Assembly (NCBI GenBank): GCA_026416095.1
Contig: JAOAFV010000001.1
Span: forward strand, 1-58,444
DNA: 58,444 nucleotides
Direction of reading: 5' to 3'
Source of the DNA: Bacteroidales bacterium
GTDB taxonomy: Bacteria; Bacteroidota; Bacteroidia; Bacteroidales; GWA2-32-17
Part shown: piece by piece, positions 37,101-45,340 of the stretch
Layout of the letters: each line of letters starts with the position of its first letter
Position numbering within the stretch: position 1 is the first letter of the stretch
Notes under the pieces: model-generated
What the model was told of the DNA's origin: nothing
The model's input: the letters and a program-made list of their open reading frames with translations, nothing else
Databases searched by the model: none
Program-made: the position numbers and the translations under genes

Positions 37101-38638
37101 ACCAATGGTCTAATGGAAGTACTAGCTCTATAATAAGTGGTTTAAGTGCTGGAAACTATTGGGTAACAGTTACAGATAGTAACAATTGTATTGCAATACA
37201 AAATTACACAATCAATAGTCCACAAGAAATGAATGTAAATTATACTTTAAACTATGCAAATTGTACTTCGACAAGTAATGTGTTAATAAACATTACAACA
37301 ACTGGTGGTACACCTCCTTATTCTTATATATGGTCAACTGGTTCACATGCCGAAGATATTGTTGTTAACCAAGCTGGTACATATTTTGTAACTGTAATAG
37401 ATTCAAAAAATTGTCCACCGGTTGTGAAAGAAATAACAGTACAACAAGCGTCTATTATTAACGTTAGTGTTGTTAAACAAGACGCTTTATGTAAAAATGA
37501 ATGTACAGGTAATATAAATATTACACCAACGGGCGGTATACCTCCATATGGATATTATTGGAAAGGTCCAAATGGTTTTATTTCGACCGACGAAGACATA
37601 TACAATTTATGTGCTGGTTGGTATTATGTTACAATAAGCGACATGCGTGGTTGCACAATTCAACGAAGTTTTACAATAGGAGAACCACCATTACTAAATG
37701 CATCTTTTAGTTTAATATCTAATCCTACTTGTAATGGTTTATGTAATGGTAAAATAAAAATTTTAGCTAGTGGTGGCACACCTCAATACACGTATACATG
37801 GGATGGTATTAGTTGCCCATGTTTTGGAAACTATGTAACTAATCTTTGTGCAGGGGTTTACACTATTACAATTACCGATGCTAAAGGATGTACAAAAGTT
37901 TTACAAACCGAGTTAATTGATCCTGAAGGATTTCCTTTATCAGCCATATCTACAAATGTTACATGTTATGGTTATAACAATGGAAGTATTGATTTAAGTG
38001 TAGATACTATACTTTCGTTCCCAGTTAGTTATTCTTGGGTTGGTCCAAACAATTACACTAGTACTTCAGAAGATATATACAATTTAGTAGCCGGCTATTA
38101 CACCGTTGTTGCTACTAGTGGAAATTATTGTTCGTCGTTGATAATTCACATCACTCAACCCCCTAAATTAGAAGTATATTTTATTGTTAGAAACGAAACT
38201 TTTGCTGGCGCCTCCGACGGTCAAATCATTGCAAAAATAACAGGAGGTACTCCCCCTTATTCATTAAATTGGAATAACGGTCAAACTAACGACACAATTT
38301 CTGGCCTTAGTGCCGGAACTTATACCGTTACCATAACCGACAATAACGGTTGTTATGTTATTAAAAGTGTAAAAGTAAACATAGGGATTGGCATTAGTGA
38401 AAATAATATTGAAAATGAGTGTTTCCAAATTATTGGTAATAAAAATATAACTATTTATTCTAATGGTTGTGTCGAAAAAATTCATTTATACGATTTATTA
38501 GGTAAGTTTTTAAGAGAAATAAAAGCCAACGAAAAAAATATTTATATAAGTACATCAGACTTACCTAATGGCTTATACACGCTAAAAATTCATACATCAA
38601 GTGGAATATTTGTACGTAAAGTAATAATTACAAATTAA
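34109..38638 (+). CDS. Giant surface adhesin with 15 SprB-type repeats and T9SS type A sorting domain
   Basis: A 1509-residue secreted protein. After a signal peptide (ITKNINSQ) come one PKD-like domain (about 22-105), two Ig-like domains (about 110-285; WFVNGVDV and WLKNGEEI), then about fifteen SprB-type repeats of 74-82 residues (about 288-1427). Each repeat holds a cysteine near its start (VTCYGYSNG or PTCGQNNG), GGTPPYxYxWSNG, LSAGxYxVTVTDxNxC. The last 70 residues form a type A sorting domain with NGLYTLKIHTSSGIFVRKVIITN-like strands. It should be exported and displayed by the T9SS for adhesion or gliding. It has its own consensus promoter. Confidence 0.92.
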   Translation: MKNSFFIILLFSLFITKNINSQPPVADFISNTTYACVGEAVFYIDLSLNATQWHWIFEGGEPYESFEQYPFVTYSSPGTYDVTLIVSNNSGSDTITKTNYISIFQANPYIHINVSQNPICTGSQVTFTAEIIDGGPEPGFMWFVNGVDVQVYEPTFTTSSLNNGDNVYCVLTSSENCAINNPVTSNTIVMEVNNNLPVSIIIFSDNTSACPGSAVYFYSQTQNAGTNPTYLWLKNGEEIGDNSPTLTLTDFSDGDIISCYVTSSEQCVINNPAYSNEITVGVYPTPQFLISHNDVLCYGEASGSAEIIIDDPQQYTYLWSNGDLVHYITNLSEGNYSVTVTNNFGCTAQGSVYISQPQDISVSFSVTNANPGINNGSITASINGGTPDYNILWLPVNIVNTLTISNLSAGEYTISITDANGCTHVESVWVYENNCSLNYVIDSLKNISCFGFSDGYILIHAINGQEPYNYVWSNGNIGNELSNITAGTYIVTITDNLNCELIDTINIIQPSPLQYSLNTIPSTCGNNNGSATINVSGGMPPYYYEWNTEPPQFTETASYLSAGIYFVTILDANGCNLTVQVEISDNSNLTVEITTVNNVTCSNMCNGSAIINIEGGTLPFTILWSNGQNNDTINNLCVGNYYVTVTDANNCSVVKILSIIEENILSVSSNVTNISCYQNCNGSITLSVSGGVTPYSFLWSIPGQTTPNLTNLCAGQYSFTVTDATGCSVINTLNISEPSSLNIQFNIVQPTCGQNNGIITANVSGGTAPYTYLWNTQPPQNTQTVSNLSSGTYIVTVTDANNCTKTNSILLTAIPFSVIIDSIKHVTCFGGNNGYVHLNIQGTPPYTIQWYPAGINTSSLSAGTYYYTVTDMLGCNSIGNFTITQPQPLVINVSVTNASCGLNNGSAIAYVNGGVAPYSFSWNTNPPQNTQSIQNLSAGIYIVTVTDANGCTKTATAIVQSQSNLNIILDTLVNVTCYGYSNGIISIHTTGGTPPYSYQWSNGSTSSIISGLSAGNYWVTVTDSNNCIAIQNYTINSPQEMNVNYTLNYANCTSTSNVLINITTTGGTPPYSYIWSTGSHAEDIVVNQAGTYFVTVIDSKNCPPVVKEITVQQASIINVSVVKQDALCKNECTGNINITPTGGIPPYGYYWKGPNGFISTDEDIYNLCAGWYYVTISDMRGCTIQRSFTIGEPPLLNASFSLISNPTCNGLCNGKIKILASGGTPQYTYTWDGISCPCFGNYVTNLCAGVYTITITDAKGCTKVLQTELIDPEGFPLSAISTNVTCYGYNNGSIDLSVDTILSFPVSYSWVGPNNYTSTSEDIYNLVAGYYTVVATSGNYCSSLIIHITQPPKLEVYFIVRNETFAGASDGQIIAKITGGTPPYSLNWNNGQTNDTISGLSAGTYTVTITDNNGCYVIKSVKVNIGIGISENNIENECFQIIGNKNITIYSNGCVEKIHLYDLLGKFLREIKANEKNIYISTSDLPNGLYTLKIHTSSGIFVRKVIITN
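34970..38390 (+). repeat. Fifteen tandem SprB-type coding repeats
   Basis: Protein-level repeats of about 74-82 residues, some forming subfamilies; those near residues 525, 755 and 900 share a CGxNNG...WNTxPPQ form. Their DNA has diverged at synonymous positions, so the array is old rather than a recent expansion. Confidence 0.8.
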
Positions 38639-38639
38639 C

Positions 38640-39023
38640 TCAAGATTCACCATAAAAATCCTTAATAAAAGGCAACTTAAAAAACAATTTAATAATGAAA
38701 TTTTGTTTACCAGTAATGTTATTATATACTACACTTATTCTAAGTAAAACCTCAATAACAAGAAAAAATATAATACAGTAAATAAAAAACTTGTGATATA
38801 ACACTGCTAACAAAGTACAGCTGTAAATAGTAGGAAATACTATAAAAGATATTATAACTAATGTTTTTTTTACTCCATATTTTTCAAATAATTTTCTTAC
38901 AATAATGTTTCTTTCTATTGAAAAATCATTGTTATTTTTTCTTATAGCAAGATAAGTGGTCAACGCATCGAGTAAAAGCAATAAATATGCAACGCTCAAA
39001 AGTATAAAAATAACAATAATCAT
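38640..39023 (-). CDS. Small integral membrane protein (DUF5658-like)
   Basis: A 127-residue protein with three to four membrane helices. The N-terminal helix carries LLLLDALTTYLAI and is followed by a charged stretch ending ERNIIVRKLFEKYG, the D-x-x-T...E-x-N pattern of the small DUF5658-like family. No function is known. It is adjacent (one base) to the stop of the SDR gene upstream on the same strand and convergent with the adhesin (one base between stops). Confidence 0.65.
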   Translation of the reverse strand: MIIVIFILLSVAYLLLLLDALTTYLAIRKNNNDFSIERNIIVRKLFEKYGVKKTLVIISFIVFPTIYSCTLLAVLYHKFFIYCIIFFLVIEVLLRISVVYNNITGKQNFIIKLFFKLPFIKDFYGES

Positions 39024-39986
39024 TTAGTATTCACATTTTTCTACTTTAATTTTTACATTTTTAATCATGTCTTCTACCATAGTTTCCATATCATAAGAAG
39101 GTGCCCATCCCCATTCTTCTCTAGCCAAAGAATCATCTATTGATCTTGGCCAACTATCAGCTATTTGCTGACGATAATCAGGTTCATATTCAATGGTAAA
39201 TTCGGGTAAGTATTTCTTTATTTCATTATAAAGCATTTCAGGCGTAAAGCTCATTGCGGCAATATTAAAATCAGTGAAATGTTTTAACTTTGAGAAATCG
39301 GCATGGAAAAGATCAATAGTTGCTTTAAGACAATCGGGCATATACATCATCGGGAGCATTGTATCTTTTTTAAGAAAGCACTTGTAATGTTTATATTTTA
39401 TTGCGTCAAAAAATATTGCTACAGCGTAGTCGGTAGTACCACCTCCTGGCAAAGTTTTATAACTAATGATACCAGGGTATCGTAAGCCACGCACATCTAA
39501 GTTATATTTTCTTACATAGTATTCGCCTAATAATTCACCAGTAACTTTTGTTATTCCATACATTGAGGTAGGTTTAAGCACAGTTTCTTGTGGTGTATTT
39601 TCTTTAGGTGTAGTAGGTCCGAAAACAGCTATTGAACTTGGATTTAATATTCTTTTTACTCCTAATTCTCGACTTACTTCTAATATATTAATTAATCCGT
39701 TTATGTTAACATTCCAAGCCCTATGAGGGTTTTGTTCTCCAACAGCCGATAGAATTGCTGCCATGTTTATTATAGCATCAATCTTATATTCTTTTATTAC
39801 ATTAGCAAGTTCGTGAGCATTAGTTATATCTAGCTTTACATAAGGGCCATTTTCTAATATTTCGGGAGTTGGTTCTCTTAGGTCTGCTCCAATAACATTG
39901 GAGCGACCATATATTTTTCTCAATTCTTCTATTAATTCACTTCCAATTTGGCCATTACTACCAGATAATAGTATTCTTTTAATCAT
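39024..39986 (-). CDS. NAD-dependent epimerase/dehydratase, L-threonine dehydrogenase-type
   Basis: A 320-residue extended short-chain dehydrogenase. NAD-binding motif GSNGQIGSELIEEL (about 8-21), catalytic Y-x3-K as MYGITK (about 142-147), and the conserved AVFGPTTPKE and RYPGIIS stretches are those of bacterial TDH-type SDRs. These oxidise L-threonine to 2-amino-3-ketobutyrate, which is cleaved to glycine and acetyl-CoA by a partner ligase (kbl) not found in this window. UDP-sugar epimerase activity is the alternative. It is one base from the downstream DUF5658-like gene. Confidence 0.82.
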   Translation of the reverse strand: MIKRILLSGSNGQIGSELIEELRKIYGRSNVIGADLREPTPEILENGPYVKLDITNAHELANVIKEYKIDAIINMAAILSAVGEQNPHRAWNVNINGLINILEVSRELGVKRILNPSSIAVFGPTTPKENTPQETVLKPTSMYGITKVTGELLGEYYVRKYNLDVRGLRYPGIISYKTLPGGGTTDYAVAIFFDAIKYKHYKCFLKKDTMLPMMYMPDCLKATIDLFHADFSKLKHFTDFNIAAMSFTPEMLYNEIKKYLPEFTIEYEPDYRQQIADSWPRSIDDSLAREEWGWAPSYDMETMVEDMIKNVKIKVEKCEY

Positions 39987-40079
39987 AACAAAAAAATTTT
40001 TACAAGTATAACTTATCTTATTTTAACAAAAAAATAAAATTATTGAGAATAAGTTTTTAAACAAATTTTTATTAACTAC

Positions 40080-41024
40080 TTAAACAATAAATGTTGAACT
40101 AATTGACTGCAAGTTGTAAATTTTATTTATAATATCTGCAAAGAGATCGGCAATTGTAAGCACTTTTATTTTACTAGATTCATATTTTAAGGGAATAGAA
40201 TCTGTAACAATAACTTCTGAAATTAGTGAATTTTCAATACGTTCAATAGCATTACCTGAAAACACTGGATGAGTAGCGACAACTCGCACACTCTTAGCAC
40301 CCTGATTTATCATCATTTCAGCTGCTATAGTGACTGTGCCTGCGGTATCGATCATATCATCGAGTATAATTACATTTTTGTTTTTAACATCGCCTATCAT
40401 AGCCATGTGCTCGACTTGGTTAGCTTGTTTACGTAACTTATAACATACCACCATATCGCAACCTAAAAACCTTGAATATGCATTAGCTCGTTTTGTAGCA
40501 CCCATATCGGGAGCTGCAAAACAAAGATTTTCGAGGTTTAAACTTTTAATATAAGGCACAAAAATTGCAGAGGCATATATATGATCAACAGGGATATTGA
40601 AGAAGCCTTGAATTTGATCGGCATGCAAATCCATTGTCATTACTCTATCCACACCAGAAGCCATTATTAGGTCGGCTACTAGCTTGGCAGCAATTGGTAC
40701 TCGTGGTTTGTCTTTTCTATCCTGTCTTGCCCAACCGAAATATGGTATTACTGCAATTACTTTATAAGCCGAAGCTCTTTTAGCTGCATCGGCCATCAAT
40801 AAAAGCTCCATTAAATTTTCGGCAGGTGGAAATGTACTTTGAATAATAAACACGTTACAACCTCGTACTGTTTCTTCAAAAGATGGTTGAAATTCGCCGT
40901 CACTAAAAACATTTATTGATGATTTTCCTAATTGCGTACCAAATTTTTCTGCAATTTTTTCTCCTAAATATTTAGACGCTCTTCCCGCAAAAAATTTAAT
41001 GGGAGGCTTTATTAATTGGTTCAT
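40080..41024 (-). CDS. prs: Ribose-phosphate pyrophosphokinase
   Basis: A 314-residue PRPP synthetase making 5-phosphoribosyl diphosphate for nucleotide, histidine and tryptophan synthesis. Family signatures are clear: IKFFAGRASKYLGEKIA near the N-terminus, FGWARQDRKDKPRVP (about 98-112), the metal-binding MDLHADQIQGFF (about 133-144) and the PRPP loop VIILDDMIDTAGT (about 220-232). It ends an operon with a secreted protein and bTHX upstream; spacing to bTHX is 5 bases. Confidence 0.95.
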   Translation of the reverse strand: MNQLIKPPIKFFAGRASKYLGEKIAEKFGTQLGKSSINVFSDGEFQPSFEETVRGCNVFIIQSTFPPAENLMELLLMADAAKRASAYKVIAVIPYFGWARQDRKDKPRVPIAAKLVADLIMASGVDRVMTMDLHADQIQGFFNIPVDHIYASAIFVPYIKSLNLENLCFAAPDMGATKRANAYSRFLGCDMVVCYKLRKQANQVEHMAMIGDVKNKNVIILDDMIDTAGTVTIAAEMMINQGAKSVRVVATHPVFSGNAIERIENSLISEVIVTDSIPLKYESSKIKVLTIADLFADIINKIYNLQSISSTFIV

Positions 41025-41029
41025 TTTAA

Positions 41030-41242
41030 TTACTCTTTTCTCTTTCTCTTGCTTAACTGTTTTTCTTGTTGTTGGTTTTGTTGTTGAGTTTCCTGGTTGG
41101 ACTTTTCTTGTTTTTCAGGAACTTCGATAGGATTTGTTATTATTTGTTTATTATTTTTTTTCTTTTTTTTGGCTGGTCGTGTTTTTCCACTTGTACCACG
41201 CCATATTTTTCCTCTCCGAGAACGACGATCTCCTTTACCCAT
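41030..41242 (-). CDS. 30S ribosomal protein bTHX with long basic/Gln-rich tail
   Basis: A 70-residue protein whose first 25 residues, [20 protein letters not shown], are the typical bTHX signature. bTHX is a small basic protein that stabilises the top of the 30S head in Thermus and Bacteroidota. A tail of about 45 residues, first lysine-rich and then glutamine/glutamate-rich, follows; the Thermus protein is only about 26 residues, so the tail is unusual though often extended in the phylum. It lies between a secreted protein and prs. Confidence 0.85.
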   Translation of the reverse strand: MGKGDRRSRRGKIWRGTSGKTRPAKKKKKNNKQIITNPIEVPEKQEKSNQETQQQNQQQEKQLSKRKRKE

Positions 41243-41248
41243 ACTTTA

Positions 41249-41734
41249 TTAGTTTTTTGTTTCACTTTCTCTTGGTTGTGGTAATGCTCTTGAGTCTTTA
41301 TTTTTTTGCATCTTTTCCGATTGTGCTTTTAACTTAAGAGCGTTTAATTCGTTCTTAAATTCTTGCACTTGATCTAATCCAAATTCTTTCCCATTTAAAA
41401 CAACTTTTGAAAAACCAGTGTTCTTTAAAAATCGTAAGATACTCTCTTCTTTTTTCGAAGTTATCGACATTAAAATATCTCTTTCGTCATTTACAGCAGC
41501 TCCTTTATACTCAAATCTTTTAACTAAACTATCTTTACTAATTTTATCGTAAAGCATTTTCCATTCTTTTTCTGTCTTTGGGCCTTTAATTTTGGCGTTC
41601 TGTAAATGATAAATATTTGCATCTTTAATTAGCAGTTTACCATCATTACTTGTTAATATAAGTTTAATTTCATTTTGGCTTAATAAATAATTTACACTCA
41701 AAACTAAAATAGTAATAAGAGTTGAAGCTTTCAT
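41249..41734 (-). CDS. Hypothetical secreted protein upstream of bTHX
   Basis: The preferred ATG is 41734 (161 residues), as the upstream ATG at 41764 lies within 3 bases of a -7 box and would sit upstream of the likely transcription start. It begins with a signal peptide (ITILVLSVNYLLSQ). The mature protein is mostly hydrophilic, with a helical, lysine-rich C-terminal third. I do not recognise it. It is co-transcribed with bTHX and prs. Confidence 0.65.
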   Translation of the reverse strand: MKASTLITILVLSVNYLLSQNEIKLILTSNDGKLLIKDANIYHLQNAKIKGPKTEKEWKMLYDKISKDSLVKRFEYKGAAVNDERDILMSITSKKEESILRFLKNTGFSKVVLNGKEFGLDQVQEFKNELNALKLKAQSEKMQKNKDSRALPQPRESETKN

Positions 41735-41761
41735 ATAAACATTCTTTATTAAATGTTGTTG

Positions 41762-41769
41762 CAAATATA
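41762..41769 (-). promoter_or_regulatory. -7 box of the bTHX-prs operon
   Basis: TATATTTG on the minus strand, an exact TAnnTTTG match, with a TTTC-like -33 partner around 41790-41787. Transcription would begin near 41755, so the start codon of the first gene must be 41734 rather than 41764. Confidence 0.5.
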
Positions 41770-41796
41770 ATCGAAAATTTTAAAACGAAAAATTAT

Positions 41797-44700
41797 TTAA
41801 TTTATAAATTTTTCATTGTAAAAATTATAGCCATCGAAAATACTTATAAAATAAATTCCTTTTGAAAAACTTTGCTTATTTATTGAAAATGTATACATTG
41901 CATTTTTATTAACTACGAAATTATTTTCATACAAAATTCTACCTGTTATATCAGTAATCAAACACATTATTGATATTCCTGGTATGCTGATCAAAGTAAA
42001 AGTAATGTTATCAATGTCTTCATAAATTTTGTAATTTGTTAAAATTTTTGAAAAGTCAGGTACAATCGCAATAATTTCTGAAAAAGCAAAATTTCCATCA
42101 TTATCTACTTGTTTAAGACGATAATAAGTTACCTTGTCTACTGGTTCATTATCGTATGCTTCATAATAATTTATTTGATTTGAGTTGCCTTTTCCTTTAA
42201 TATTAGCAATCTCTTTAAAGATAATTGCATCATACGATTTTAACACAATAAAATGGTTGTTATTTACCTCAGAAGCAGTAGCCCATTCTAATTTAACTTT
42301 GTTATCAATAAGATTTCCTCTAAAATATAACAATTCAATTGGTAGCACTATATCGCAATTCATGGCGCCACCTTCCTGAAAATTCCAAATAATATCAAAA
42401 CCACCGCCACCAGGCGACCAATTGTTTATTAATAAATAATAGGTTTCTCCAGCAGTTACTGAGACACCTTGTACCCAGCTGTTACCTGTAACATCTTCTG
42501 AAAAATCTGTTTCGGTGCTATTCATCCCTGTATTTGTAGGCCAATATTGAGCAGTACAAGGCACACAATCTACACCACCGCAATCGGTACCTACTTCGTC
42601 GGCATCTTTTATGTTATTGCTACAATGTGTACCATCAGTAATAAATATTAAATAATCTTCAACTTCACCATAATATGCAGATGCCCCACAGTTTGGAATA
42701 AAGCCGTCATATCCAACTGTTATTCTCATTAAAGTTTGCCCTACCCTTGCTGTTGATGGTATAGTTATATTTATGCTATAAGTTCCAGCACCAACATTTG
42801 AGGCTACTATATACGCTTCGCCAGCATCTGCAAGCGACATATTTTTATTCCAATCAAATAATGCTCGAATGTAACATTTATTTCCACCTGCAACTGTTAC
42901 CGAAAGATTATAAGTGTTTCCTTTTGTTACTGTTGTTTGTATAGAAGAAATATTTCTACTAAAACTTTCGCAGCTTGAAGATTTGTTCAATGTATTGAAT
43001 GTTACGTTAGTTATACGCCTACCCTGAGCTGAACTACAGTCATTATTATACCAATAGTAATATACTGTGCTTGAGCAATAATCAGTTAAGGCAGCATAGG
43101 TACACCTTATTGGATCTCCTAAATTGGAGCAATTGTTGCTTTTAAATAAAGCAAAATCATAATCATCAAACAAATTATTTGGTTTTATATCTACATAAAG
43201 TTTACCATCGTTTGTTATTTGGAAGTAATACCAATTAGAAAAGTTTTCGCTTAATTCGCACCCCCCACAGGTAGATGTTATACCAGGTCCTATACTTGAA
43301 CCAGAAAATGAAGTTGTGCCACAAATAGGTGTAGAAGTTATACAGTCGTTATTCATCTGCGAATTTTGGGCACAGTCAACACAATCGAAAGTTATATTCC
43401 ACCCAGGTCTGTTTATACTGCTATTACTATAAAATTGAAAAGTAAGGCACCCACTTGAGTTTGTCGATACAAACGGATTTGTAAAAGAACCAGCTATAGT
43501 AGTAGGACTTGCCAATGTATAACAACCTGCCCATAATATTGGACTACCTTGTGTTGGACCATTTCTTATGATTAAATAATCATAGCAAACTGTTGTAGTT
43601 CCTTCAATATCCATAGAATTTATTGTAGCACGAAGACATTTGTTTCTAGAATTTGGGCAAAATGTTCTGTATATACTATTAACATTATTTGAATAATTCC
43701 CACTAGCTCCACCATCGTCGGTGTAAGTTCCTGTACACGTATTAACCATACATGAACCCAAATAAGTTCCTTGCAATCCTTGAGTTGGATGAAGATAATT
43801 TCCAGGTGTTTCAGGACATCTAATAGAAAAAGTATGAGTAGAAGTGGTTGCATTACCATTATCTAACAAAATGTAATAGGTAGTACCAGCAGTGAGATTA
43901 AAAGGCCCATAAGAACCAGGTGACGAGATATTACCAATACATGTCCACCCTGCATATGCACAATTATTTGCCTGATAACCATACGATATAGCTCCACTAG
44001 CAGAAGAAACAACAAGATAATATGGAGCGGTGGTGGCAGGTGTAAATGAGTAAACTCTTTCATTTCCTGGGGTACCAACCCCACAAATTTGCCCATTCCA
44101 TTGGCCCGACCCAGAAGGTATAGTTGCGGTAACAGAGGTGCCACAAGAAGGTATATTTGTTATGCTTGCGCAAGGGCCTAAAGCAGGGTCGTATGCACAA
44201 ATTCCAAAACTACCATTATTATTATTGCCATATTCCCAAAAACGAATATACAAGGTAGAACCCGGCGTTAATCCGCTTCTATCAATCATTGGCATCAAGC
44301 CATTAGGGCTATCGTCGTCGTCGCACTCCAATAAGGTTAACGAAGCACAAGTACCTGTATATATAGCCATTGCACCATCGGTTAACGTTCCATCGTCGGT
44401 ATCTAAAATAACATGTCCTGTTGAGGGTACTGTTAATTTAAACCACACATCGCCGCCTAAATAATTTCCGCAGCCTGGATCGGGAATGCCTGCCGAATTA
44501 GATGCATATTGATTTGAGTATGTAGAATAAGAACAACTTGCGGTAACACTTAAAGTGATTGCATTATTACACTCATCATTCGATGGTGGTGTAACACTCG
44601 TAACTACAAACGAATACGATGCCGATAAAGTACTATAATAATTGTCGATTATAAGATATACTGTTTGTCCTGCTGTTAAATATATGGTTTGCTGCCCATA

Positions 44701-45045
44701 ATCGACACAATCAATAAATAGGTTGGTTGAATTTGGATTACAGGACGACATTAAGAAAAAATCAGGTTCGCCTGAAACATTGGACATGTTGAAAAGATAA
44801 TATCCACTAGACGGAGCCGTAAATGAATAAACAACTTCATCTCCCAACATATTCCATACGCAATTAGAATAATAATTCCAATCGTTACCACTACCGCTTA
44901 GTGTACCATTGTATGTTGTACCAAGAGTTATAGATATTATGTTACTACAAGGATTTTGTGAATATAAATCATAAAAAGATAGTATATATATTGAAGTTAA
45001 AGTACTTAAAATGTAAATTTTTAATATATTTTTAAAAAACTTCAT
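41797..45045 (-). CDS. Large secreted protein with PPC-like, CUB-like and GEVED domains, T9SS type A
   Basis: A 1082-residue protein with an N-terminal membrane/signal segment. It then has three to four pre-peptidase-like beta domains (YSFTAPSSGYYLFN, about 30-150; VWFKLTVPSTGHVI; VYSFTPATTAPYYLVV), and a CUB-like region with paired cysteines (about 415-560). A GEVED domain follows (ASAYYGEVEDYLIFI, near residue 805). At the end a fibronectin-like strand region precedes a type A sorting domain. It should be a T9SS-exported surface protein binding glycan or protein; no catalytic site is visible. Confidence 0.85.
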   Translation of the reverse strand: MKFFKNILKIYILSTLTSIYILSFYDLYSQNPCSNIISITLGTTYNGTLSGSGNDWNYYSNCVWNMLGDEVVYSFTAPSSGYYLFNMSNVSGEPDFFLMSSCNPNSTNLFIDCVDYGQQTIYLTAGQTVYLIIDNYYSTLSASYSFVVTSVTPPSNDECNNAITLSVTASCSYSTYSNQYASNSAGIPDPGCGNYLGGDVWFKLTVPSTGHVILDTDDGTLTDGAMAIYTGTCASLTLLECDDDDSPNGLMPMIDRSGLTPGSTLYIRFWEYGNNNNGSFGICAYDPALGPCASITNIPSCGTSVTATIPSGSGQWNGQICGVGTPGNERVYSFTPATTAPYYLVVSSASGAISYGYQANNCAYAGWTCIGNISSPGSYGPFNLTAGTTYYILLDNGNATTSTHTFSIRCPETPGNYLHPTQGLQGTYLGSCMVNTCTGTYTDDGGASGNYSNNVNSIYRTFCPNSRNKCLRATINSMDIEGTTTVCYDYLIIRNGPTQGSPILWAGCYTLASPTTIAGSFTNPFVSTNSSGCLTFQFYSNSSINRPGWNITFDCVDCAQNSQMNNDCITSTPICGTTSFSGSSIGPGITSTCGGCELSENFSNWYYFQITNDGKLYVDIKPNNLFDDYDFALFKSNNCSNLGDPIRCTYAALTDYCSSTVYYYWYNNDCSSAQGRRITNVTFNTLNKSSSCESFSRNISSIQTTVTKGNTYNLSVTVAGGNKCYIRALFDWNKNMSLADAGEAYIVASNVGAGTYSINITIPSTARVGQTLMRITVGYDGFIPNCGASAYYGEVEDYLIFITDGTHCSNNIKDADEVGTDCGGVDCVPCTAQYWPTNTGMNSTETDFSEDVTGNSWVQGVSVTAGETYYLLINNWSPGGGGFDIIWNFQEGGAMNCDIVLPIELLYFRGNLIDNKVKLEWATASEVNNNHFIVLKSYDAIIFKEIANIKGKGNSNQINYYEAYDNEPVDKVTYYRLKQVDNDGNFAFSEIIAIVPDFSKILTNYKIYEDIDNITFTLISIPGISIMCLITDITGRILYENNFVVNKNAMYTFSINKQSFSKGIYFISIFDGYNFYNEKFIN

Positions 45046-45202
45046 ATGTCCTTATAAACATTACGAATTAGTCAGAAAATTGTTCCTTAAAAATTAATTT
45101 TTTTATAAAAAAAACTATCATTTTCATAAAAATTTTCTTGAAAAATATAATAAATTACTTTATGATAATCAGTTTACAATTGCAGACGTATATAAATTTT
45201 TA

Positions 45203-45225
45203 CTAACTAAAAAACTTTTAGTTAG
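45203..45225. repeat. Perfect 10-bp inverted repeat upstream of priA
   Basis: CTAACTAAAA at 45203-45212 and TTTTAGTTAG at 45216-45225 form a perfect stem around the loop AAC. It is not followed by a clear T-run on the plus strand, and sits about 115 bases upstream of the priA ATG, so an operator or a transcript-end hairpin for a minus-strand neighbour are both possible. Confidence 0.5.
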
Positions 45226-45296
45226 CTTATGTAAAATTATGTAGAAATGTAAACATTGTTTTTTACATGATTACTCAGAAAATAATTTCAACCATC

Positions 45297-45327
45297 TATG
45301 TTTTTTTTAAAAGATTAAAGATATTTG
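45297..45327 (+). promoter_or_regulatory. Possible priA promoter
   Basis: TATG at 45297-45300 and GATATTTG at 45320-45327, each one mismatch from the consensus and 19 bases apart. The ATG lies 13 bases beyond. Confidence 0.4.
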
Positions 45328-45340
45328 TAAAATAAAAAAA

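Noticed and set aside
40000-40079. AACTTAT...ATAAGTT with T-run, a possible terminator
   Set aside because: Loop over 30 bases and all A/T; too weak to call.
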